Shown piece by piece: positions 1 to 5,852 of a stretch of 13,439 bases of DNA. The position numbers and the translations under genes were made by a program. Numbering within the stretch: the stretch's first letter is position 1; each line of letters starts with the position of its first letter. The DNA is from Microcoleaceae cyanobacterium UBA9251 (GTDB taxonomy: Bacteria; Cyanobacteriota; Cyanobacteriia; Cyanobacteriales; Microcoleaceae). The notes beneath the pieces were generated by a model. It made no database searches. It saw nothing but the letters and a program-made list of their open reading frames with translations, and was not told the DNA's origin. The DNA lies in the NCBI GenBank assembly GCA_003542015.1, contig DPLL01000006.1, positions 3,638 to 17,076 on the forward strand, in the 5' to 3' direction.

Positions 1-29
1 CCCTACTCCCCTTAATAAGGGGAGTAGGG
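1..29. repeat. Perfect palindromic hairpin, 11-bp GC-rich arms
   Basis: The arm CCCTACTCCCC (1-11) is exactly complementary to GGGGAGTAGGG (19-29). The centre TTAATAA lets two more A-T pairs form, so about 13 bp pair around a 3-nt loop. It resembles the C-run/TTAA/G-run palindromes scattered through gaps of filamentous cyanobacterial genomes. It lies beyond the purH stop and has no T-run directly next to it on either strand, so a terminator role is unproven. The repeat begins at the window edge and may extend further. Confidence 0.75.
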
Positions 30-53
30 GGGGACTTTGAGCCATTTCCGGTT

Positions 54-72
54 CCCCCCTTCTTAAGGGGGG
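54..72. repeat. Palindromic CCCCCCTT/AAGGGGGG repeat
   Basis: CCCCCCTT (54-61) pairs with AAGGGGGG (65-72) around a CTT loop. It is followed by GCTAGGGGGGATCT, the usual extension of this kind of dispersed cyanobacterial repeat. It sits about 95 bp beyond the purH stop, 24 bp from the hairpin at 1-29. A mobile or REP-like origin is inferred; no gene for mobilisation is visible. Confidence 0.65.
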
Positions 73-94
73 CTAGGGGGGATCTAGACTGGGG

Positions 95-121
95 TGAAAG
101 CGAGATTTATCATGGCTTTCA
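95..121. repeat. Small inverted repeat downstream of purH
   Basis: TGAAAGC (95-101) is complementary to GCTTTCA (115-121) with a 13-nt loop. It is the hairpin nearest to the purH 3' end, about 47 nt past the stop. No U-tract follows on the minus strand, so if it ends purH transcription it does not do so as a classic intrinsic terminator. Confidence 0.35.
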
Positions 122-167
122 GGCTTAACTTGACACCAATGAACACGCTTGAGTGTCCCTACAATAA

Positions 168-1712
168 TTAATGCAAAAAGTGGCGGATGTCGGTGAAAAT
201 CATTGTGATTCCGAGTTGGTTAGCGCAGTCGATCGAATCTCGATCGCGCATACTACCTCCCGGTTGGACGATCGCAATTATTCCCGCTTCCGCCGCCGTT
301 TTTACCGAATCATCAAAGGGGAAGAAACCATCGCTAGCTAAAATAGCTCCTTTAGCTTGATCTCCCGCTTGTTCTAATGCTAGTTTAACCGATCCGACAC
401 GATTCATTTGTCCAGCACCGACACCGATTGTAGTGCAATTTCGCGTCACCACGATCGCATTTGATTTAACGTGTTTCGCTACTTTCCAAGCAAACAGCAA
501 TTCTGCTAACTCTGCTGCTGTCGGCTGTTTCTCAGTAACTACGCGCCATTTACTGGTATCTTCTACTACATTATCTGAGTCTTGCACCAGCAAACCGCCT
601 GCGATTATTTTAACAGTTTGCGACGGCCCTTGAGTCAAGTCTGGCAAAATTAAGACTCGCACTTTTGCCTTCTTTTTGATAATTTCTTCAGCTTCTGGTT
701 CGCATCCTGGAGCGACAATACATTCCAAGAATGTCTTAGTTAACGCAGTTGCAGTAGCTGCATCAATCGGACGATTTAGCGCCACAATTCCGCCAAAAGC
801 TGATACTGAATCCGTGTCAAATGCTTTTTTATACGCTTCGGAAATAGTTGTTCCCAAGGCTGTGCCGCAAGGATTTGTGTGTTTCAGAATAGCGGCGGCG
901 GGAGTGTCTGGAAATTCGACAATCAGCCTCCTTGCTGCTTCTAAATCTACTAGGTTATTGTAGCTTAATTCTTTGCCTTGCAGGATGGTGCTAGTCGTCC
1001 AGCCTGTGGGTGTAATTCCGCTTTGATACCAGCTTGCGGCTTGGTGGGGATTTTCGCCGTAGCGCAGAGTTTGCAGCTCTTTTCCTGATAGGTTAAACTC
1101 GGTTATTTGGGATGATTCTTGAGTGGATTGAGCGCTGAGATAAGTGGCGATCGCACTGTCGTAGTTGGCTGTATGTTTGAAAGTTTCTAGCGCGCAATTT
1201 TGCCTAAATTCTAAGGAAGCAGCCCCTCCGTTTTGTCGCAGTTCTTCTAAATAAATATTGTACTGCTCTGGATTGCACAAAACTGTCAAGTGTGCATGAT
1301 TTTTGGCTGAGGCTCTCAGCATTGCCGGCCCGCCGATATCTATTTGCTCAATGGCGTCTGCTAGGGTTACTCCCGGTTTGGCAATTGTCTGTTCAAAAGG
1401 ATACAGATTGACAACGACTAAATCAATAGGGCGAATTTGATTTGCGGTTAAATCTGTGATATCCTGTGGTACATCACGACGTGCTAAAATACCGCCGTGG
1501 ATGCGGGGATGAAGTGTTTTGACTCGCCCGCCCAAAATTTCGGGAGAACCAGTATATTCGGCAACTTTTGTGACAGGGATTCCTGCTGCTTTGAGGGCCG
1601 CTGCTGTCCCGCCGCTGCTAATGATGTCAAATTCAAATTCTTCTACTAGAGTGCGTGCTAAGTCAATTAGCCCGGTTTTGTTGGATACGCTCAGAAGTGC
1701 TAGACGTGCCAT
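168..1712 (-). CDS. purH: Bifunctional AICAR formyltransferase / IMP cyclohydrolase
   Basis: PurH catalyses the last two steps of purine synthesis: formylation of AICAR by 10-formyl-tetrahydrofolate, then ring closure to IMP, in the cytosol. At 514 aa it is full length for the family. The N-terminal MGS-like cyclohydrolase domain (about 1-195) shows SSGGT (32-36) and KTLHPRIHGG (65-74). The formyltransferase domain shows RYGENPHQ (217-224), the catalytic Lys-His in KHTNPCG (277-283), SAFGG (304-308) and GGSMRD (485-490). The ATG at 1712 starts directly with the conserved ARLALLSVSNKTGL segment, so the start is secure, although no clear Shine-Dalgarno precedes it. A HIP1 octamer lies 13 nt upstream. 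The gene stands alone and is divergent from the histidine kinase; no other pur gene is visible here. Confidence 0.97.
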   Translation of the reverse strand: MARLALLSVSNKTGLIDLARTLVEEFEFDIISSGGTAAALKAAGIPVTKVAEYTGSPEILGGRVKTLHPRIHGGILARRDVPQDITDLTANQIRPIDLVVVNLYPFEQTIAKPGVTLADAIEQIDIGGPAMLRASAKNHAHLTVLCNPEQYNIYLEELRQNGGAASLEFRQNCALETFKHTANYDSAIATYLSAQSTQESSQITEFNLSGKELQTLRYGENPHQAASWYQSGITPTGWTTSTILQGKELSYNNLVDLEAARRLIVEFPDTPAAAILKHTNPCGTALGTTISEAYKKAFDTDSVSAFGGIVALNRPIDAATATALTKTFLECIVAPGCEPEAEEIIKKKAKVRVLILPDLTQGPSQTVKIIAGGLLVQDSDNVVEDTSKWRVVTEKQPTAAELAELLFAWKVAKHVKSNAIVVTRNCTTIGVGAGQMNRVGSVKLALEQAGDQAKGAILASDGFFPFDDSVKTAAEAGIIAIVQPGGSMRDRDSIDCANQLGITMIFTDIRHFLH

Positions 1713-1754
1713 TGGTTTGAAGTTGCGATCGCAAAAATAGACAGGTTATATTCT

Positions 1755-1785
1755 AGATCAAATTTGGCGGCATCGGCATGATTTA
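1755..1785 (+). repeat. Dispersed intergenic repeat, copy 1
   Basis: AGATCAAATTTGGCGGCATC followed by GGCATGATTTA. The left part matches the reverse complement of 11521-11540 at about 16 of 20 positions. The right part, GCATCGGCATGATTTA, matches 11450-11465 with one difference. The same motif therefore occurs in two gaps of this window about 9.7 kb apart. No function is assigned. Confidence 0.5.
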
Positions 1786-1859
1786 GTAATTGCTAACTGG
1801 TGATGCTTCTTGATTGTTACAGCATAAAGATGAGTTGGTTTACCTGCCCTCGCACTTAT

Positions 1860-1877
1860 CTTCACAAAATCTTCATA
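1860..1877 (+). promoter_or_regulatory. Candidate OmpR/PhoB-type tandem heptamer site
   Basis: CTTCACA (1860-1866), AAAT (1867-1870), CTTCATA (1871-1877): two near-identical heptamers separated by a 4-bp AT spacer. This matches the geometry of the E. coli Pho box (CTGTCAT-AAAT-CTGTCAT) but not the CTTAACCT repeats reported for cyanobacterial PhoB. It may be a response-regulator site acting on purH or on the kinase gene, or it may be chance. Base-level support is modest. Confidence 0.25.
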
Positions 1878-2016
1878 ACAATCTACTAATTTGTATTGAG
1901 TAGTTTTTTGCAGAGTGTTGAAAATCTTGGATGATCACTTATACATCATCAAAGGGCGATCGCACTTGATTTTTAATAAGAATTTATGATTTTTGGTCGC
2001 AGTAGTGTGAGCTCAT

Positions 2017-2045
2017 CTATTGTAAATAGGTCTATTCCTGAATAG
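2017..2045 (+). promoter_or_regulatory. Interleaved palindromes upstream of the LOV kinase
   Basis: CTATT (2017-2021), AATAG (2025-2029), CTATT (2032-2036) and AATAG (2041-2045) alternate, so either neighbour can pair with the other. It reads as a near-tandem repeat of a palindromic 13-14-mer at one-and-a-half-turn spacing, 64-92 nt upstream of the kinase start codon. The pattern suits two operator half-sites or alternative RNA hairpins in the leader. A weak TTGTAA-17-TAGGCT promoter-like pair (2020-2048) overlaps it. Confidence 0.35.
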
Positions 2046-2108
2046 GCTTGAGAATTGAGCGAGCGCAACAACTTCAGTGAATTAAGATTTTTCTTGTAGG
2101 GCTTAAAT

Positions 2109-4001
2109 ATGTTTTATCAAGATCCAAACCCAGAAAGTAAGATTACTGATCTGAGCAGTTTCCCAAACAACACAGCTAAAAATAGTGGCGAGCCAGCCAA
2201 CTATCAACAGTCCCCAAAAAGTTTAGCACAGAATGAGGCAGACAGTCACATCTCAGAAGCTTATAGTATTAATCCGTGTGAATTGCAGCAGATGGAACTA
2301 GCAATGGAACAGTTAAAGCAGGATTTAAAAGCTAGCGAATCTCGATTTCGTAATGTAATCATAAAAAATGCAGACGGCATCGCAATCCTCAACAAAAAAG
2401 GACTTGTTTGTTTTGTAAACCCCTCAGCAGAAGCACTGTTTAATTGCAAGGAAGAGGAACTTTTAGGTCAAGCGTTTTTTGGCAATTTAGTAGTAGAAGG
2501 TTCCGCCTGCGACATAGACATGGAAACCGATATTATTCCCCTAGTTGGAGAAACAGATGCAGCCGGAATTCGCGTCGTGCAAACAGAAGTTGAAGCTATT
2601 CGCAAGCAGAAAGAAAATGCTGTGGTAGATATGCGGGTGGTGGAAACGGAATGGGAAGGAGAAATGGCTTATCTAGCTTCGCTGCGAGACATTACCGATC
2701 GCAAACGCACAGAAGAAATGCTGTGGCTGTACAATCGGGCTATGGCAGCTACTAGCACCGGAATTGCGATCTCCGACGCCACTAAACCCGAATATCCAAT
2801 TATTTATTGCAATCCAGGATTTGAAAGCATGACGGGCTATCAGATGTCAGAAATTATCGGAAAAAACTGCCATTTTTTCCAGGGGAATGATACCGATCAG
2901 TCGGCGGTAGAAACCATTCGTCAAGCCTTGCAAAACGCAAGCGAATGTCAGGTAATATTGAAGAATTATCGGCTGGATGGAACGGCTTTTTGGAATGCTT
3001 TGTCTATATCTCCATTGCGCGATAGCCAGGGAAAATTAACTCATTTCGTCGGTGTCCATAGAGACATCAGCGATCGCAAACAATTTGAGGAAGCGTTGCA
3101 AAAGTCCGAAGCACAAAGTCGCGAAAAAACCACTCAATTAGAAGCAGCAATTAAGGAAGTTAAAGACACTCATTCCCAATTGGTTCAAAGCGAAAAAATG
3201 TCCAGTCTGGGATTGCTAATTGCCGGTGTCGCTCACGAAATTAACAACCCCGTCAGCTTCATTTACGGTAATCTCGATCCTCTCAAAAACTATACTCAAG
3301 ACTTGTTGCACATGGTGCAACTTTACGAACAGCACTATCCCGATCCCGTAGCGGAAATTCAAGAGGAAAAAGAAACCCTCGAACTCGATTTTATAGCTCA
3401 AGACTTACCTCAAATACTATCTTCAATGAAGGTGGGAGTTGAGCGGATTTCCCAGATTGTCAAATCCCTGCGAAACTTCTCGCGGCACGACAATTCCGAA
3501 AAGAAACCCGTTTACCTTCACGAAGGTATTGATAGCACACTGTTAATTCTCAATCACCGCTTGAAAGGAAACGCCGAAACCCTTCCTATTGAAATTGTGA
3601 AAGACTACGGCAATTTGCCACCTGTTGAGTGTTTTTCCGGGCCGATGAATCAAGTATTTATGAATATTCTCAGCAATGCGATCGATGCTTTGAATGATTG
3701 GAATAAACAGCGAGGCTTGCCAGAAATGCGAGCCAATCCCAGCCAGATTAAGATTAGCACAAAACTGGACGATAGCTTCGCAGAAATCAAAATTGCCGAC
3801 AACGGATCCGGAATAAGCTCAGAAGTCAAGCAGCACATATTTGATCCTTTTTTTACCACCAAACCCATTGGGAAAGGCACAGGAATGGGTTTGTCAATTA
3901 GCTATCAAATAGTTGTAGAAAAACACAAAGGCGTATTAGATTGTATTTCGGAAATCGGCAAGGGCACAGAGTTTATCATCAGAATTCCGATCGAACATTA
4001 G
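2109..4001 (+). CDS. PAS-LOV sensor histidine kinase (putative blue-light photoreceptor)
   Basis: Predicted cytosolic kinase of 630 aa with no membrane segment. Order: polar N-terminus (1-70), PAS 1 (about 75-200), LOV-type PAS 2 (about 205-323), coiled coil (323-365), DHp domain with phospho-acceptor His376 in GVAHEINNP, then an HATPase_c domain with N523 (N box), DNGSG (564-568), FDPFFTTK (578-585) and GKGTGMGLS (588-596). The LOV call rests on GKNCHFFQG (251-259), whose Cys254 aligns with the flavin-adduct cysteine, and on NYRLDGTAFWN (286-296) with both flavin-contacting asparagines. Two positions depart from canonical LOV: His255 for Arg after the Cys, and His317 for the signalling Gln. 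TAGGG lies 7 nt before the ATG. No response regulator or output gene is adjacent, so the partner is unknown. Kinase function is near certain; light sensing is inferred. Confidence 0.92.
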   Translation: MFYQDPNPESKITDLSSFPNNTAKNSGEPANYQQSPKSLAQNEADSHISEAYSINPCELQQMELAMEQLKQDLKASESRFRNVIIKNADGIAILNKKGLVCFVNPSAEALFNCKEEELLGQAFFGNLVVEGSACDIDMETDIIPLVGETDAAGIRVVQTEVEAIRKQKENAVVDMRVVETEWEGEMAYLASLRDITDRKRTEEMLWLYNRAMAATSTGIAISDATKPEYPIIYCNPGFESMTGYQMSEIIGKNCHFFQGNDTDQSAVETIRQALQNASECQVILKNYRLDGTAFWNALSISPLRDSQGKLTHFVGVHRDISDRKQFEEALQKSEAQSREKTTQLEAAIKEVKDTHSQLVQSEKMSSLGLLIAGVAHEINNPVSFIYGNLDPLKNYTQDLLHMVQLYEQHYPDPVAEIQEEKETLELDFIAQDLPQILSSMKVGVERISQIVKSLRNFSRHDNSEKKPVYLHEGIDSTLLILNHRLKGNAETLPIEIVKDYGNLPPVECFSGPMNQVFMNILSNAIDALNDWNKQRGLPEMRANPSQIKISTKLDDSFAEIKIADNGSGISSEVKQHIFDPFFTTKPIGKGTGMGLSISYQIVVEKHKGVLDCISEIGKGTEFIIRIPIEH

Positions 4002-4020
4002 CACAGGTGCACAACCGGCT

Positions 4021-4151
4021 GTAGGGTGCGTCGCTGTGAGATTATTCGATGAAATTGCATATTGTAGATAGCGACGCACCTTACCTGTAGGGTGCGTCGC
4101 TGTGAGATTATTCGATGAAATTGCATATTGTAGATAGCGACGCACCTTACC
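4021..4151. repeat. Two perfect tandem copies of a palindromic 66-bp repeat
   Basis: Copy 1 (4021-4085) and copy 2 (4087-4151) are identical over 65 bp and are joined by one T, giving a 66-bp period. Each folds by itself: GGTGCGTCGCT (4025-4035) pairs with AGCGACGCACC (4070-4080). Extra pairs GTA/TAC and one G-T wobble raise the stem to about 15 bp, around a 34-nt AT-rich loop. The GTAGGGTGCG...CGCACC theme is of the REP/MITE kind common in cyanobacterial gaps. The pair fills the space between two convergent genes, where it could block read-through in both directions. Perfect identity suggests a recent duplication. Confidence 0.9.
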
Positions 4152-4168
4152 ATTAAAAGTCTAGAGAC

Positions 4169-4182
4169 AGGACTAAAGTCCT
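4169..4182. repeat. Short palindrome AGGACT-AA-AGTCCT
   Basis: AGGACT (4169-4174) pairs with AGTCCT (4177-4182) over a 2-nt centre, followed by CACTACAAAC. It lies 26 bp past the glcD stop as seen from glcD. It looks like another dispersed intergenic motif and lacks a T-run, so a terminator role is only possible. Confidence 0.4.
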
Positions 4183-4207
4183 CACTACAAACAGGAGAAA
4201 CAGCGCC

Positions 4208-5683
4208 TTAAAACACCTCAACACCCTCCAACTTCTTAACAGTTTCCACCTTAGCCCTCGCCGCTTCCCCGCAACTGCGAGGAGTGGGAAACATCTTCCC
4301 AGGATTCGCCAAACCCTTCGGATTAAACACCTCGCGTACCCACTGCATCGTCTCCAAATCTACCTCAGAAAACATATCCGGCATAAAACACTTCTTATCA
4401 GCACCGATGCCATGTTCTCCCGAAAGACTTCCCCCAACTTTGACACAAAGTTTAAGAATTTCGCCGCCCAATTCCTCCACCTTTTCCAGCGCCCCTTCTA
4501 CCGAATTATCGTACAGAATTAGCGGGTGCAAATTCCCATCTCCCGCATGAAATACATTGGCAATTCGATAGCCATATTTCTCGCTCAAACCCTCAATTTC
4601 TTTAAGAACAAATGCCATTTGTGTACGAGGAATTACACCATCTTGTACATAATAATCTGGACTCAAATGACCAGCCGCCGCAAAAGCAGCTTTTCGCCCT
4701 TTCCAAATTTTTAGCCTTGTTTCTAAATCATGAGCCGTCGTGATATTCCGCGAGCCATTCTGCTTGCAAATTTCAGAAATTCGCTGTTTATTAGTGGCAA
4801 CTTCTACCTCTAAACCGTCGATTTCTATGAGCAGTATTGCCGCTGCATCGCGGGGATAGCAGCCTGTAGCGACAACATCTTCTACAGCATTGATACTGAT
4901 GTTGTCCATGATTTCCATGCCACCGGGAATAATGCCAGCACGGATAATATCTGAAACCGCTTCGCCCGCCGCTTCAATACTGGTAAAATCAGCTAGAAGA
5001 ACGCAAATAGATTCCGGCGCTTTGAGAATTCTCAAAGTAACTTCTGTCGCTATTCCCAAAGTGCCTTCGGAACCGACAAATACACCAGTTAAATCGTAAC
5101 CGGGCATTTCGGGAATTTCGCCGCCCACATCGACAATAGAACCGTCTGGAAGTACCAATTTTAATCCTAAAACGTGATTGGTTGTTACTCCGTATTTGAG
5201 GCAGTGAACGCCGCCGGAATTTTCGGCAACGTTGCCACCAATCGAGCAAATAATTTGACTAGAAGGGTCTGGCGCATAGTAGAAACCGGCACCGCTAACT
5301 GCTTGAGTTACCCAGTTATTAATTACTCCTGGTTGCACGACTACTTGCTGATTTTCTAAGTCTACTTTTAGGATTTTTCGCATCAAAGCAGTGACAATCA
5401 ACACGCAGTTTTCGACGGGTAGCGCGCCGCCTGAAAGACCGGTACCGGCACCTCTGGCTACCCAGGGAATGCAATCGCGATCGCATATTTTGACCACTTT
5501 TGCCACTTCCTCCGTAGTTCGCGGCAATACCACCAAGGCTGGCCGCTGGCGGTAGCTGGTGAGTCCGTCGCACTCGTAGACTAGCAATTCTTCGCGACGC
5601 TTTACGACGCCGTTTTTGCCGACTACAGCCTCAAATTCTTTAATAACGGGCTGCCAATTGCGTTCTGTTTCTATGGCGATCAT
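4208..5683 (-). CDS. glcD: FAD-linked glycolate/D-lactate dehydrogenase, GlcD type
   Basis: This FAD enzyme oxidises a 2-hydroxy acid. In cyanobacteria the GlcD-type protein turns photorespiratory glycolate into glyoxylate, and some relatives prefer D-lactate. The 491-aa protein has the PCMH-type FAD-binding domain, with WVARGAGTGLSGG (74-86), NVAENSGGVH (151-160) and GSEGTLGI (204-211). The FAD-oxidase C-terminal domain follows, with HAGDGNLHP (379-387) and SGEHGIG (421-427). The ATG at 5683 is the first in frame; the preceding sequence has no strong Shine-Dalgarno. The C-terminus carries a short tail (about 467-491) after the conserved NPGK. There is no glcE or glcF next to it, consistent with the stand-alone GlcD known from cyanobacteria. 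Substrate choice between glycolate and D-lactate cannot be read from sequence alone. Confidence 0.93.
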   Translation of the reverse strand: MIAIETERNWQPVIKEFEAVVGKNGVVKRREELLVYECDGLTSYRQRPALVVLPRTTEEVAKVVKICDRDCIPWVARGAGTGLSGGALPVENCVLIVTALMRKILKVDLENQQVVVQPGVINNWVTQAVSGAGFYYAPDPSSQIICSIGGNVAENSGGVHCLKYGVTTNHVLGLKLVLPDGSIVDVGGEIPEMPGYDLTGVFVGSEGTLGIATEVTLRILKAPESICVLLADFTSIEAAGEAVSDIIRAGIIPGGMEIMDNISINAVEDVVATGCYPRDAAAILLIEIDGLEVEVATNKQRISEICKQNGSRNITTAHDLETRLKIWKGRKAAFAAAGHLSPDYYVQDGVIPRTQMAFVLKEIEGLSEKYGYRIANVFHAGDGNLHPLILYDNSVEGALEKVEELGGEILKLCVKVGGSLSGEHGIGADKKCFMPDMFSEVDLETMQWVREVFNPKGLANPGKMFPTPRSCGEAARAKVETVKKLEGVEVF

Positions 5684-5747
5684 TAGTGATTTTAATTAAG
5701 GAACTCTAAATAATATTGTGACAAACTTGAGGACTTTTGTGCAACTA

Positions 5748-5797
5748 AGTAAAAAATAATACCCAGATACCCTAATTCTTAAAGAAGTCGGGTATCT
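5748..5797 (-). terminator. Intrinsic terminator for the 5853-7793 gene
   Basis: AGATACCC (5765-5772) pairs with GGGTATCT (5790-5797), and an inner TTCTT/AAGAA pair (5776-5780 with 5782-5786) strengthens the hairpin. Read on the minus strand, it comes about 55 nt after the stop of the membrane-protein gene and is followed by GGGTATTATTTTTTAC, which contains a T-run. It separates that gene from glcD, so the two are probably not one transcript. Confidence 0.6.
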
Positions 5798-5852
5798 AAC
5801 AGCGATATTGATGTTGGTTCATATATTTTAACTACTAAAAATAAAACTGATG

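Larger units (their letters stand above)
1713..2108. other. Divergent purH / histidine-kinase control region (396 bp)
   Basis: No gene is seen in this gap. It must hold the start signals of both purH and the kinase gene. Visible elements are a dispersed repeat copy (1755-1785), a direct repeat of the two-heptamer kind bound by OmpR/PhoB-family regulators (1860-1877), a HIP1 site (1956-1963) and interleaved palindromes (2017-2045). I could not pick a convincing -35/-10 pair for either gene. Confidence 0.6.

Noticed and set aside
1972..1990. TTGATT/TATGAT as a promoter for the kinase
   Set aside because: The spacer is only 13 bp, too short for a normal sigma-70-type promoter.
3936..4145. A 69-codon minus-strand frame with a 22-residue repeat
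   Set aside because: It is produced by the 66-bp tandem DNA repeat, whose period is divisible by three, and it runs into the end of the kinase gene. No ribosome site or homology is evident.
4021..4151. CRISPR-like repeats
   Set aside because: Only two abutting identical units with no unique spacers, and no cas gene in the window.
4208..5683. A multi-subunit glycolate oxidase operon (glcDEF)
   Set aside because: Only the GlcD-type subunit is present. The neighbours are a repeat region and a membrane protein gene beyond a terminator.
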